A stretch of 64,000 bases of DNA from Sphingomonas caeni (GTDB lineage: Bacteria; Pseudomonadota; Alphaproteobacteria; Sphingomonadales; Sphingomonadaceae), in assembly GCF_026013415.1 (NCBI RefSeq), contig NZ_JAPDOK010000010.1:1-64000 (forward strand). The letters run 5' to 3'. Under the pieces are notes generated by a model. It made no database searches and was not told the DNA's origin. It saw nothing but the letters and a program-made list of their open reading frames with translations. Below are positions 51,270 through 60,572 of this stretch, piece by piece (within the stretch, counting starts at the first letter, position 1; each line of letters begins with the position of its first letter). A program made the translations under genes and the position numbers.

Positions 51270-52439
51270 CTATTTGAACAACCGCAAGTCGATCGCTTCG
51301 CCCATCCGCGTGTGTCCGCGGCCATCGGGATGGAGATTGTCCCCACCCTGCAGCCCCGCCGCCAGCCGCTTGGGATGCCCCGGCTCGCCCATCACCTTGT
51401 CCATGTCGATCACCCCGTCGAACGCGCCCGAGGTACGGATCCACTGGTTCACCGCCACTCGGATCGCCTCGCGCTCGGGCGCATAATATTGCGCACCCTC
51501 GAAGGGCAGGATCGTCATCCCGATCACCTTGATCCCCCGCTCATGCGCGCGGAGGATGATCTGGCGGTAGCCCGCGATCAGGTCCGCGGCGGTGATCACC
51601 GGGTTGGTCGCCCCGTTCTTCTCGCGCCCCGAATTGCCGATATCGTTGATCCCCTCGAGCAGGATGATGTACGTCACGCCCGGAACGCTCAGCACGTCGC
51701 GGTCGAACCGCGCCAGCGTGCTCGGCCCCCAGCCCGGCGCGAGCACCCTGTTGCCGCTGATCGCCTGGCTGATCACCACCTGCGGCATCCCCGCCTTGGC
51801 CATTCGCCGCGCCAGCACATCGGGCCAGCGGCACAGGATCTCCGCCTCGTTGGGGCAGCTCGGATTGTCGGTGATCGAATCGCCGACCGCGACCACCACC
51901 GGGCGCGCCTTTGCACCGAGCACGTCGATCCCGGCCAGCAGCGGCCGGTTGCCCATGCGCAACACCTGATCGACGGCCGGGGGGTGGTCGCCCTGCACAT
52001 ACAGGGTCGGATTGGCATTGTCGTCGTGGAGCGTGTTGAGCACGACCTTTTCGGGCAGATACAGCGACACCTCGACGATCCCGAACGCCGTGACGGGCAA
52101 CGCGACCGGATCGCTCACCAGCGGCGCTCCGGCTCCGATCACCGCGCGCGCCGATCCGCCGAACGTCACCGCCACCCGCTTGCCGCCGAAGCTCACGAAC
52201 GCGCGGCCGATCTTTACCGGGGCGGTGCCGTAATCATTCCCCAGCCGGATGCGGATCGCGCTCCCGCTCGCTGCGACGCGAACCGAGGAAGTCAGCGTAA
52301 CATTCTCGACTGTCTGAGCATTCTCGACCGGCATCGGCCAGTTGCTCGACGTCCAGGCGCGCGTCCATTTGTCGCCGGAGGGTGCCGCGGCGACCAGCAA
52401 CAGCGCCGCGGCGATTGCGAAACCGCGTTTGAAATTCAT
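51270..52439 (-). CDS. Exported SGNH/GDSL hydrolase
   Basis: A 389-residue protein with a short signal peptide (AIAAALLLVAAAP). The N-terminal beta-rich region (about 25-165) precedes the SGNH domain. Block I is AVGDSITDN (S188), block III is LLEGINDIGNSG, and block V is DNLHPDGRGHTRMG, with the Asp-His pair close to the C-terminus. Such proteins remove acyl groups from polysaccharides or lipids. It is on the same strand as the M13 peptidase, separated by a palindromic repeat. Confidence 0.88.
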   Translation of the reverse strand: MNFKRGFAIAAALLLVAAAPSGDKWTRAWTSSNWPMPVENAQTVENVTLTSSVRVAASGSAIRIRLGNDYGTAPVKIGRAFVSFGGKRVAVTFGGSARAVIGAGAPLVSDPVALPVTAFGIVEVSLYLPEKVVLNTLHDDNANPTLYVQGDHPPAVDQVLRMGNRPLLAGIDVLGAKARPVVVAVGDSITDNPSCPNEAEILCRWPDVLARRMAKAGMPQVVISQAISGNRVLAPGWGPSTLARFDRDVLSVPGVTYIILLEGINDIGNSGREKNGATNPVITAADLIAGYRQIILRAHERGIKVIGMTILPFEGAQYYAPEREAIRVAVNQWIRTSGAFDGVIDMDKVMGEPGHPKRLAAGLQGGDNLHPDGRGHTRMGEAIDLRLFK

Positions 52440-52462
52440 GTGATCCCCTCTCCGGCTTCATC

Positions 52463-52609
52463 CTCCTTCTCCCCTTGTGGGAGAAGGAAGGGGCCCGCTG
52501 CCGAAGGCAGTGGGAAGGATGAGGGGGACGTACGCGCTCTCGCCCGACTCCCCCTCACCCTTCCGCCGACTTTGTCGGCTCCCTCCCTCTCCCACAAGGG
52601 GAGAAGGAG
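52463..52609. repeat. 147-bp inverted repeat (CTCCTTCTCCCC family)
   Basis: Perfect 17-bp outer arms (52463-52479 and 52593-52609); inner arms near TCCCCCTCACCCTTCC and GGAAGGATGAGGGGGA also pair. It fills the gap between the M13 gene and the downstream GDSL gene. It belongs with 47084-47202 in the same repeat family. Confidence 0.8.
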
Positions 52610-52614
52610 TTAGA

Positions 52615-54687
52615 TCACCAAACGTGTACCCGCTTGTCGGGCGCCAGGTACAGCTTCTGCCCGGGCTGGACGTTGAACGCCGGATACCAGGCATCCAGAT
52701 TGCGCACCGTCATCGCCCGCCACCGCGCCGGGGCGTGCCCGTCGGTCGCCACCCGCGCGCGGAGTTGCTGCTCGCGCTGCTTGGACCGCCAGCTCTGCGC
52801 AAAGGCGAGGAAGAAGCGCTGGTCGCCGGTCAGCCCGCCAATCACCGGCGCTTCCTTGCCGCCCAGCGAAGCGTGATACGCCTCATAGGCCGCGGTCAGC
52901 CCCGCCACATCGGCGATATTCTCGCCCAGCACCTGCTTGCCGTTGAGGAACAGCCCCGGCAGCACCTCGTACGCGCTATATTGCGCCGCCAATGCCGCGC
53001 CCGCCGCCTCGAAATGCGCGAGGTCCTCCTTGGTCCACCAGTTGCGCAGCTTGCCCGAGCTGTCGAAATCGGCGCCGAGATTGTCGAAGCTGTGGCTGAT
53101 CTCGTGCCCGATGATTGCGCCGACCGATCCGTAATTGGCGGCCGCATCGGCAGCCGGGTCGTAATAGGGCGCCTGCAGGATCGCCGCGGGGAAGTTGAGC
53201 GCGTTCTGCAGCGGCAGATTGACCGCGTTCACCGTCTGCGGGGTCATCCACCATTCCTTCTTGTCGACCGGCTTGCCGATCTTGCCGAGCTGGTGGCGAT
53301 ATTCGGCCTTCTCCGCGCGGCGCAGATTGCCCACCGGATCGTCGGCCTTCACCTCGAGCCCCGCATAGCTGCGCCATGTCTCGGGATAGCCGATTCCGAC
53401 CTGCATCGTCGCGATCTTCCGGCGCGCCTCTTCCTTGGTGGCGGGAGTCATCCAGGTCAGCGCTGCGACACGCGTGTCGAACGCGGCGAGGATGTTCTTC
53501 ACCATCGCCTGGATGTCGGTCTTGGACGAGGCTGGGAAATAGTCCTTCACGTAGAGCTGGCCCATCGCGTCGCCGAGCCAGGTGTTGACGCTGTTGATCG
53601 CGCGCGCATCGCGCGGGCGGGGCTTTTGCTGGCCGTTGAGCGTCGTGCTGAAGAAATCGAAATGCGCCTGGTCGATCGCCGCGGGCAACACTTCGGCCAC
53701 CTCGTTGATCCGGTGGAAGGTCAGCCAGTCCTGCCAGCTCTGCAGCGATTCACTGCCCACCAGCTGCGCCGCACCGACCACCGCGCCCGGCTGCCAGACG
53801 ATGAAGTCGTTCTGCCCGGCGAGCCCCGCCGAGGTCCAGAAGGCGTTCCAGTCGATCCCCGGAGCCTTTTTCGCGAAATCCTCCTTCTTCCAGCCATTGT
53901 TCGCCTTGTGCGCGTCCTGGCTGGTGAGGATATCGACATGGCTCGCGGCGATCTTGGTCTCGAGCGCGAGGATGCGGTCGGCGCGGCCCGCGGGATCGCT
54001 GATCCCGGCAAGCGTCAGCAGCTTGACGATATAATCCTTATACTGGCCCCGGATCGTGACCATCTCGGGCTTGCTCGACAGGTAATAGTCGCGGTCGGGC
54101 AGCCCCAGCCCGCCCTGGAGCATGTACGGCACCGTCGTATCGGGCGTGTCGAAGCCCTGGCTCACGAACAGGCCGAACAGATTCTCGGTCTCGAAATTGG
54201 TGGCATTGAGCGGATCGACATCGGCGCGCAGGTTCGCGCCCAGCATCGCCGAAAGCGCACTCTTGTCCTTCAGCCCCGCGATCGCCGCGAGTTCCGCCTG
54301 CATCGGCGCCATGCCGCGCTTCTCGATCGCATTCACGTCGAGATAGCTGTTGTACCAGTCGGCGATCCGCCGCTCGTCGGTCCCCGGCGCGGCATTGGCC
54401 TTGAGCACGCCCTGGATGATCGCGACATTGTTGGCATCGGCCTTGAGCGACACGTCATATCCGGTGCCCACGCTCGAGCGGTCGGCGGGGATCTCTGCCT
54501 TGGCGCGCCAGGCGCCGCTCGCATATTCGTCGAAATCGTCTCCCGGCTTTACGTTCTTGTCGATGCCGGCAAGGTCCACGCCGATCCCTTTGCCGGCTTC
54601 GGCGCTGATGTTGGCGGTAGGGGTGCCCGCGGGGGTGCAGGCGGTGGTGGCGAGCAAAGCCGCCAGGAGGATGGTGCTGTGCTTCAC
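52615..54687 (-). CDS. M13 family (neprilysin-like) zinc metallopeptidase, lipoprotein
   Basis: A 690-residue exported peptidase. The lipobox is LATTAC (C17). The N-terminal M13 domain begins with GIDKNVKPGDDFDEYASGAW, and the C-terminal catalytic domain has HExxH in IIGHEISHSFDN with the third ligand in GENIADVAGL. The NAVNLPLQNALNFPAAILQAPYYD stretch and the terminal YLAPDKRVHVW are usual. These enzymes trim small peptides in the periplasm. The gene runs opposite to mccB, with 123 bases between their starts. Confidence 0.93.
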   Translation of the reverse strand: MKHSTILLAALLATTACTPAGTPTANISAEAGKGIGVDLAGIDKNVKPGDDFDEYASGAWRAKAEIPADRSSVGTGYDVSLKADANNVAIIQGVLKANAAPGTDERRIADWYNSYLDVNAIEKRGMAPMQAELAAIAGLKDKSALSAMLGANLRADVDPLNATNFETENLFGLFVSQGFDTPDTTVPYMLQGGLGLPDRDYYLSSKPEMVTIRGQYKDYIVKLLTLAGISDPAGRADRILALETKIAASHVDILTSQDAHKANNGWKKEDFAKKAPGIDWNAFWTSAGLAGQNDFIVWQPGAVVGAAQLVGSESLQSWQDWLTFHRINEVAEVLPAAIDQAHFDFFSTTLNGQQKPRPRDARAINSVNTWLGDAMGQLYVKDYFPASSKTDIQAMVKNILAAFDTRVAALTWMTPATKEEARRKIATMQVGIGYPETWRSYAGLEVKADDPVGNLRRAEKAEYRHQLGKIGKPVDKKEWWMTPQTVNAVNLPLQNALNFPAAILQAPYYDPAADAAANYGSVGAIIGHEISHSFDNLGADFDSSGKLRNWWTKEDLAHFEAAGAALAAQYSAYEVLPGLFLNGKQVLGENIADVAGLTAAYEAYHASLGGKEAPVIGGLTGDQRFFLAFAQSWRSKQREQQLRARVATDGHAPARWRAMTVRNLDAWYPAFNVQPGQKLYLAPDKRVHVW

Positions 54688-54810
54688 AGGGCTCTCCGGA
54701 TCAGGTGTATGGGCGAATTGCTACACTCGGGCAGATGCGCCGCCAATGCCTTCCCAACGCTCCGCGCACCAGTTAGTCACAAATTTGACGAGTTGAGAGG
54801 ATGACCCAGC

Positions 54811-56412
54811 ATGAGCGCCCCGGTGCTCGACACCAAGATCAACGCCGAAGATCCCGGCTTCCGCGCAAACGCCGACCATAACCGCGCGCTGGCGGACCGC
54901 CTGCGGGCGGATGTGGCGCAAGCGGCGCTGGGTGGCTCCGAAAGCTCGCGCGAACGCCATATGGCGCGCGGCAAGCTACTCCCGCGCGAGCGCGTCGAGC
55001 GGCTGCTCGATCCCGGCGCGCCCTTCCTCGAAATCGGCCAGCTCGCCGCGTGCGACATGTACAAGCGCGAGGTTCCCGGCGCGGGGATGATCGCCGGCGT
55101 GGGCCGCGTCTCGGGCCGCACCGTGATGATCGTCTGCAACGACGCCACGGTGAAGGGCGGCACCTATTTCCCCATGACGGTCAAGAAGCATCTCCGCGCG
55201 CAGGAGATCGCCGAGGCCAACCGCCTGCCCTGCATCTACCTCGTCGACAGCGGCGGCGCCAACCTGCCCCACCAGGCCGAGGTCTTCCCCGACCGCGACC
55301 ATTTCGGCCGCATCTTCTTCAACCAGGCGAACATGTCCGCGCTCGGCATCCCCCAGATCGCCTGCGTGATGGGCAGTTGCACCGCGGGCGGCGCCTATGT
55401 CCCCGCGATGAGCGACGAGAGCGTGATCGTCCGCAACCAGGGCACGATCTTCCTCGCCGGCCCGCCCTTGGTGAAGGCCGCGACGGGCGAGGTGATCAGC
55501 GCCGAGGACCTGGGCGGCGGCGACTTGCACGGGCGCAAGTCGGGCGTGGTCGATCATGTCGCCGAGAATGACGAGCATGCGCTGACCATCGTCCGCGACA
55601 TCGTCAGCCACCTCCCCGCCGACCGCACGCCCGACATCGCGCTGATCGAGCCCCGCGCGCCCAAATATCCCGCATCGGACCTGTACGGCATCCTGCCCGA
55701 CGACGTCCGCGCGCCCTATGATGTCCGCGAGGTGATCGCGCGGCTGGTGGACGGTAGCGAATTCCACGAGTTCAAGGCGCTTTACGGTACCTCCCTGGTC
55801 TGCGGCTTCGCGCATATCTGGGGCATTCCGGTCGGGATCATCGCCAATAACGGCGTGCTGTTCAGCGAAAGCGCGGTCAAGGGCGCCCACTTCATCGAAC
55901 TCGCCTGCCAGCGCCGCATCCCGCTCCTGTTCCTCCAGAACATCTCCGGCTTCATGGTCGGTGGGAAATATGAGGCAGAAGGCATTGCAAAACATGGTGC
56001 AAAGCTCGTCACCGCCGTCGCGACAGCCACCGTCCCCAAGATCACCGTGCTGATCGGTGGCAGCTTCGGCGCGGGCAATTACGGCATGTGCGGCCGCGCC
56101 TATTCGCCGCGCTTCCTCTTCACCTGGCCCAATTCGCGGATCTCGGTGATGGGCGGCGAACAGGCCGCTTCGGTCCTAGCCACCGTCCACCGCGACGCCG
56201 AGAAATGGACCCCCGAGGAAGCCGAAGCCTTCAAGGCCCCGATCCGCCACCGCTACGACGACGAAGGCAACCCCTGGCACGCCACCGCCCGCCTGTGGGA
56301 CGACGGCATCATCGACCCCGCCCAGACCCGCGACGTGCTCGGCCTCGCCTTCGCCGCCACCCTCAACGCCCCGATCCCCGAACGTCCGGCGTTCGGCGTG
56401 TTCCGGATGTGA
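54811..56412 (+). CDS. mccB: Methylcrotonoyl-CoA carboxylase, carboxyltransferase (beta) subunit
   Basis: A 533-residue carboxyltransferase of the acetyl/propionyl/methylcrotonyl-CoA carboxylase family. Signature features are [59 protein letters not shown] (the FPDRxHFGRIFYNQA stretch marks MCC), and [23 protein letters not shown]. It moves the carboxyl group from biotin to 3-methylcrotonyl-CoA in leucine breakdown. Its partner mccA lies 2.2 kb downstream; the usual enoyl-CoA hydratase gene liuC does not follow. Confidence 0.93.
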   Translation: MSAPVLDTKINAEDPGFRANADHNRALADRLRADVAQAALGGSESSRERHMARGKLLPRERVERLLDPGAPFLEIGQLAACDMYKREVPGAGMIAGVGRVSGRTVMIVCNDATVKGGTYFPMTVKKHLRAQEIAEANRLPCIYLVDSGGANLPHQAEVFPDRDHFGRIFFNQANMSALGIPQIACVMGSCTAGGAYVPAMSDESVIVRNQGTIFLAGPPLVKAATGEVISAEDLGGGDLHGRKSGVVDHVAENDEHALTIVRDIVSHLPADRTPDIALIEPRAPKYPASDLYGILPDDVRAPYDVREVIARLVDGSEFHEFKALYGTSLVCGFAHIWGIPVGIIANNGVLFSESAVKGAHFIELACQRRIPLLFLQNISGFMVGGKYEAEGIAKHGAKLVTAVATATVPKITVLIGGSFGAGNYGMCGRAYSPRFLFTWPNSRISVMGGEQAASVLATVHRDAEKWTPEEAEAFKAPIRHRYDDEGNPWHATARLWDDGIIDPAQTRDVLGLAFAATLNAPIPERPAFGVFRM

Positions 56413-56426
56413 GCGAAGAATCGTCC

Positions 56427-56837
56427 CTATTCCTCCCCCAGCTCCGCTGGGGGAGGAGGACCGTCCGAAGGACGGTGGAGGGGCGCGCGCTCGCGCGCGG
56501 ACTCGCTGACCAATCGCACCACAGCCTCGAGATTGCGCAACACGTCAGCTGCCGGAATCCGCAAGGTGGTTACGCCGTTCGCAGCCAGCCAAGCGTCACG
56601 GCGCGCATCTCGTGCAGGTCGGTCGCCCCGTTCATGCGCTTCCCCATCAACCTCAACGCAGAGCTTGGCGGCATCGCAATAGAAGTCCAGCGAATAGGGG
56701 CCCGCCGGATGTTCGTGCCGCCAATGATGCCCCGTGCCGTTGCGGCGCAGCTTTTGCCAGAGCAGCACTTCCGGGAGCGTCATCTCACGCCGCCGCTTCT
56801 TGGCGCGCCGATAGGCCTTGCCGGTGCCTTTGATCAT
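56427..56837 (-). CDS. DUF559 (Vsr-like) endonuclease-family protein, between repeat arms
   Basis: A 136-residue protein of DUF559, a restriction-nuclease-like fold related to very short patch repair enzymes. The core is TLPEVLLWQKLRRNG, HEHPAGPYSLDFYCDAAKLCVEVDGEAH (the D, E and D residues fit a PD-(D/E)xK site) and GVTTLRIPAADVLRN. The C-terminus (APLHRPSDGPPPPAELGEE) is encoded inside the left repeat arm. The gene fills the space between the two inverted arms (56429-56484 and 56863-56922), as if it were cargo. Function of the family is unknown. Confidence 0.85.
   Translation of the reverse strand: MIKGTGKAYRRAKKRRREMTLPEVLLWQKLRRNGTGHHWRHEHPAGPYSLDFYCDAAKLCVEVDGEAHERGDRPARDARRDAWLAANGVTTLRIPAADVLRNLEAVVRLVSESARERAPLHRPSDGPPPPAELGEE
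56429..56484. repeat. Left arm of the large inverted repeat around the DUF559 gene
   Basis: CCTCCCCCAGC...GCTGGGGGAGG is a hairpin, followed by GGACC-variable-GGTGGAGGGGC. This matches the left half of 48496-48655. It encodes the C-terminal end of the DUF559 protein on the minus strand. Confidence 0.7.
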
Positions 56838-56862
56838 GCGGCTCCCCTTCCGCGCCTGCGGC

Positions 56863-56922
56863 GCGGCCCCTCCACCATGCTTCGCATGGTCCCCCTCCCC
56901 GAGACAAGCTCGGGGAGGAATT
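56863..56922. repeat. Right arm of the large inverted repeat, supplying a ribosome binding site
   Basis: GCGGCCCCTCCACC, then GGTCC, then CTCCCCGAG...CTCGGGGAG, ending GGGGAGGAATT. This matches the right half of 48496-48655 and lies directly before the acyltransferase start codon. Confidence 0.75.
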
Positions 56923-56926
56923 GATC

Positions 56927-57535
56927 GTGAAAACCGATCCGCCCCCCTCCCTAGCCTCGCGGATCGTCCGCCGGCTCATCCTCTGGTACTACCGCACCCG
57001 CGGCTGGAAGGCCGTCGGCACGCCCCCTCCCGACCGCCGCTGCGTGATCATCGCCGCGCCGCACACCTCGAACTGGGACTTCGTCTATTTCCTCGGCCTC
57101 ACCGACGCGCTCGGGATCAAGGCGCATTTCATGGGGAAGATGAGCCTGTTCCGCTGGCCGATGAAGCGCTTCATGCTCGATATGGGCGGGGTCCCCGTCG
57201 ATCGCTCCGCCTCGCGCAACTATGTCGATGCGATGATCGCCGAATTCGCCCAGCGCGACGAATTCATGCTGGTGATCGCCCCAGAGGGCACCCGCAGCGC
57301 GGTCAGCCAGTGGCGCACCGGCTTCTACCACATTGCGATGGGCGCGGGGGTGCCGCTGGTTTGCGGGCTGATCGATTACGCGAAACGCACCGGCGGGCTC
57401 GGCCCGGCCTTCATGCCGACCGGCGATTACGAGGCCGATATGGCGCAGGTGATCGACTATTACCGCACCGCCGTCCCCCGCCATCCCGAGCGCGCGATCA
57501 CCGACTTCTCGGTCATCACGCGGAGCGCCAGATGA
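56927..57535 (+). CDS. Lysophospholipid acyltransferase-family protein (PlsC type)
   Basis: A 202-residue acyltransferase. The catalytic HX4D motif is APHTSNWD (H46, D51), and the acceptor motif is APEGTRS (about 118-124). Size and the IAAPHTSNWDF style suggest the small 1-acylglycerol-3-phosphate-like branch. Start GTG 56927 is 8 bases after GGGGAGG, which is part of the preceding repeat. A TTG at 56921 lies too close to it. Its stop overlaps the DUF1295 start (ATGA). Confidence 0.87.
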   Translation: MKTDPPPSLASRIVRRLILWYYRTRGWKAVGTPPPDRRCVIIAAPHTSNWDFVYFLGLTDALGIKAHFMGKMSLFRWPMKRFMLDMGGVPVDRSASRNYVDAMIAEFAQRDEFMLVIAPEGTRSAVSQWRTGFYHIAMGAGVPLVCGLIDYAKRTGGLGPAFMPTGDYEADMAQVIDYYRTAVPRHPERAITDFSVITRSAR

Positions 57536-58314
57536 CCGCCGCGCTCCTGATCAACGCCGCCGCGCTTGCCGCCGCCATGGCGCTGCTCTGGCTGCTCGCG
57601 GCACGGATCGGCGACGTCAGCTTCATCGACGGCGTCTGGGGCCTCGGCATGGCGGCGCTGGCGCTGCTGAGCTGGGTCCAGACCGTCCCCTCTCCCCGCG
57701 CCACCCTCATCGCGGCGATGACGATCCTGTGGGGCGTCCGGCTCGGCCTCCACCTCCTCGCCCGGTGGCGCACGAGCGGTGAGGACAACCGCTATGCCAG
57801 GATCCTCGGCAAGGCCAGGCGCGAGGGCCGCTACGCCTCCGCCGCGCTCGCCAAGGTCTTCGCGCCCCAGGCGATCCTGCTCTACCTCACCTGCCTCCCC
57901 GCCCAGCTCGGCATCCTCGCCGAGCCCACCCCCATCGGCCCGCTCGCCCTCGCCGGCGCCGCGCTCTGGCTGACCGGCTTCGCCTTCGAGGCCATCGGCG
58001 ACGCCCAACTCGCCCGCTTCCGCGCCGATCCGGCCAGCAGGGGCAAGGTGCTCGACACGGGCCTGTGGCGCTACACCCGCCACCCCAATTATTTCGGCGA
58101 CGCCTGCGTCTGGTGGGGCATCTGGCTCGCTGCGGCGGAAGCAGCGCCGTGGATCGCGCTCGCCAGCCTGATCGGCCCGGCCTTCCTCACCTTCACCCTC
58201 ACCCGCTGGTCCGGCAAGCCGCTGCTCGAAGCGGGCCTGAGCAAGTCCCGCCACGGCTATGCCGACTATGTCGCCCGCACCTCCGGTTTCATCCCATGGC
58301 CTCCGAGACAATGA
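57532..58314 (+). CDS. DUF1295 (steroid 5-alpha-reductase-like) membrane protein
   Basis: A 260-residue membrane protein with about six helices. The DUF1295 signature is in the second half: DTGLWRYTRHPNYFGDACVWWGIWL (about 178-202), as in 5-alpha-reductase and isoprenylcysteine methyltransferase-like NAD(P)H enzymes. SFIDGVWGLG near residue 31 is also typical. The substrate is unknown. ATGA overlaps link it to the genes before and after, so the four genes 56927-60559 form one operon. Confidence 0.9.
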   Translation: MTAALLINAAALAAAMALLWLLAARIGDVSFIDGVWGLGMAALALLSWVQTVPSPRATLIAAMTILWGVRLGLHLLARWRTSGEDNRYARILGKARREGRYASAALAKVFAPQAILLYLTCLPAQLGILAEPTPIGPLALAGAALWLTGFAFEAIGDAQLARFRADPASRGKVLDTGLWRYTRHPNYFGDACVWWGIWLAAAEAAPWIALASLIGPAFLTFTLTRWSGKPLLEAGLSKSRHGYADYVARTSGFIPWPPRQ

Positions 58315-58634
58315 CCAAGGACCGCCTCTTCATCCTCGAGCACGACTTCGCCGATCCCGGATTGGGCGGCGAGCGCCACTTCTACTGCAAGGATTGCATG
58401 ACCGTGGAGGGCCTGCTCGCCAGCTTCCCCGCCCTCGCCGACCGCGTCGATGTGATCCGCGTCCCCTGGCCCCGCCCCCGCGCCGCCGTGGTCGAGGCGA
58501 TCGGCGCCGAGAACCAGAACCTGCCCGCGCTCGTTTTCGCCACAGAGGATGGCGTCGTCGGGTTCGTCAACGAGATTGAAGCCTTGCTCGCGGCGCTCCA
58601 TAGCCGCCACGGCATTCCGGAACGACATCCATGA
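58311..58634 (+). CDS. DUF3088 protein
   Basis: A 107-residue protein with MTKDRLFILEHDFADPG, then FYCKDCMTVEGLLASFPALADRVDVIRVPWPRPR, the DUF3088 pattern. C26 and C29 (YCKDC) form a thioredoxin-like CxxC near the start, and NLPALVF is like a cis-Pro region, so a redox or thiol role is possible. Both ends overlap neighbours by ATGA, placing it tightly between DUF1295 and mccA. Confidence 0.85.
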   Translation: MTKDRLFILEHDFADPGLGGERHFYCKDCMTVEGLLASFPALADRVDVIRVPWPRPRAAVVEAIGAENQNLPALVFATEDGVVGFVNEIEALLAALHSRHGIPERHP

Positions 58635-60559
58635 TCACCTCCCTTCTCATCGCAAACCGTGGCGAGATCGCCTGCCGGATCATCCGCACATGCCAGGCTA
58701 TGGGCATCCGCACCGTCGCGGTCTATTCGGACGCCGACGCAAACGCGCTCCATGTCCGCCAAGCCGACGAGGCCGTCCATATCGGCCCCTCCCCGGCGCG
58801 CGAGAGCTATCTGGTCGGCGAGAAGATCGTCGCCGCGGCCAAGGCGACCGGCGCCGAGGCCATCCACCCCGGCTATGGCTTCCTCTCCGAAAACGCCGAT
58901 TTCGCCCAGGCGGTGAAAGCCGCCGGGCTGATCTGGGTCGGCCCCAACCCCGACTCCATCCGCGCCATGGGCCTCAAGGACGCCGCCAAGGAACGGATGA
59001 TCGCCGCGGGCGTCCCCGTCACGCCGGGCTATCTGGGCGAGGACCAGTCGCCCGACCGCCTCCAGGCCGAAGCCGACGCCATCGGCTACCCCGTCCTGAT
59101 CAAGGCGGTCGCGGGCGGCGGCGGCAAGGGGATGCGCCGCGTCGATGCGGCGGCGGAGTTCCGGGATGCCCTCGCCAGCTGCCAGCGCGAGGCCGCCAGC
59201 TCGTTCGGCGATGATCGCGTGCTGATCGAGAAATACATCCTGTCGCCGCGCCATATCGAGGTGCAGGTGTTCGGCGACACCCACGGAAACCTCGTCCACC
59301 TGTTCGAGCGCGACTGCTCGCTCCAGCGCCGCCACCAGAAGGTGATCGAGGAGGCCCCCGCCCCCGGCATGGACGAAACCACCCGCGAGGCGATCTGCGC
59401 CGCCGCGGTGCGCGCGGCCAAGGCGGTCGACTATGTCGGCGCGGGCACGATCGAGTTCATCGCCGACGCGAGCGAAGGCCTGCGCGCGGACCGCATCTGG
59501 TTCATGGAGATGAACACCCGCCTCCAGGTCGAGCATCCGGTGACCGAGGAGATCACCGGGGTCGATCTGGTCGAGTGGCAGTTGCGGGTGGCGTCGGGTG
59601 AGCCGTTGCCCAAGCGGCAGGAGGAACTCGCCATCAACGGCTGGGCAATGGAGGCGCGCCTCTATGCGGAGGACCCGACCACCGGCTTCCTCCCCTCGAT
59701 CGGCCGCCTCGATCGCCTCGCGCTCGGCACGGACTGGGACGATCGCCAATCGGGCCAGCGCGCCCGCATCGAGACCGGCGTCGAACAGGGTGACGCGATC
59801 AGCCCCTATTACGATCCAATGATCGCCAAGTTGATCGTCCACGCCAAGACCCGCGCCAACGCGGTCGAGCTGCTCGAGCTCACCTGCGGCCAGATCAAGG
59901 TCTGGCCCGTCCGCACCAACGCCAACTTCCTTGTCCATCTGCTGCGCGAGCCCGAATTCATCGCCGGCGGGGTCGAGACCGGCTTCATCGCCGAACATGC
60001 CGACCACCTGACCGCCCCGCCCGAACTGTCGCCTGATCTCGACTACAAGGTTCGGCTCTGGCTGATCGACGCCTTCCCGGCCGCCACCGGCCCCATGGGC
60101 TTCCGGCTCAACGCCCCACCCGCGCTCGATCGCGCGGTCTTCATCAACGGCAAGCGCCACGTCTTCGACGCCGATGACGGCCTCACCGCGCTGATGCCGT
60201 CAAGCCTCACCGCCCAGTTCGAGACAATGGGCATCTACAAGCAGGGCGAGGACGCGGTGATCTTCTCCGACGGTCTGGCGCACCACCTCACCTTCGCTTC
60301 ACGCGCCTCCGCCGCCGGCACCGCCGGAGACGGGGCGATCCTCGCCCCCATGCCCGGCCGCATCACCGTGATCGACACCAAGGCCGGCGACCTCGTCGTC
60401 AAGGGCGAGATGCTCGTCACGCTCGAGGCGATGAAAATGGAGCATGCCCTGCGCGCCCCCTTCGACGGCACCGTCATGTTCATGGACCTGACGGTCGGCC
60501 AGCAGGTGACCGACGGCCAGCTGCTGGTGCAGGTGGAGAAGGTTGAGGCGGCGCAGTGA
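58631..60559 (+). CDS. mccA: Methylcrotonoyl-CoA carboxylase, biotin carboxylase/carrier (alpha) subunit
   Basis: A 642-residue protein with biotin carboxylase (1 to about 445), a linker domain and a biotin-carrier domain at the C-terminus with K602 in EAMKMEH. The start SLLIANRGEIACRIIRTCQAMGIRTVAVYSDAD and GGGGKGMRRV for ATP are diagnostic. EMNTRLQVEHPVTE is the catalytic strand. With mccB it would form the carboxylase for leucine breakdown. Propionyl-CoA carboxylase alpha is a possible alternative, but ivd and the beta-subunit type favour MCC. Confidence 0.92.
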   Translation: MITSLLIANRGEIACRIIRTCQAMGIRTVAVYSDADANALHVRQADEAVHIGPSPARESYLVGEKIVAAAKATGAEAIHPGYGFLSENADFAQAVKAAGLIWVGPNPDSIRAMGLKDAAKERMIAAGVPVTPGYLGEDQSPDRLQAEADAIGYPVLIKAVAGGGGKGMRRVDAAAEFRDALASCQREAASSFGDDRVLIEKYILSPRHIEVQVFGDTHGNLVHLFERDCSLQRRHQKVIEEAPAPGMDETTREAICAAAVRAAKAVDYVGAGTIEFIADASEGLRADRIWFMEMNTRLQVEHPVTEEITGVDLVEWQLRVASGEPLPKRQEELAINGWAMEARLYAEDPTTGFLPSIGRLDRLALGTDWDDRQSGQRARIETGVEQGDAISPYYDPMIAKLIVHAKTRANAVELLELTCGQIKVWPVRTNANFLVHLLREPEFIAGGVETGFIAEHADHLTAPPELSPDLDYKVRLWLIDAFPAATGPMGFRLNAPPALDRAVFINGKRHVFDADDGLTALMPSSLTAQFETMGIYKQGEDAVIFSDGLAHHLTFASRASAAGTAGDGAILAPMPGRITVIDTKAGDLVVKGEMLVTLEAMKMEHALRAPFDGTVMFMDLTVGQQVTDGQLLVQVEKVEAAQ

Positions 60560-60572
60560 CGCCAACTCTCTC

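Noticed and set aside
52477..54804. A 775-codon open frame antisense to the M13 peptidase
   Set aside because: The minus-strand M13 gene has HExxH and full-length homology; the plus-strand frame reads through a repeat and has no recognisable domain.
58382..60160. A 592-codon open frame antisense to mccA
   Set aside because: Shadow of mccA, whose biotin and ATP motifs are certain. The same judgement applies to long antisense frames at 21078-22700, 17535-19103 and 47146-48738.
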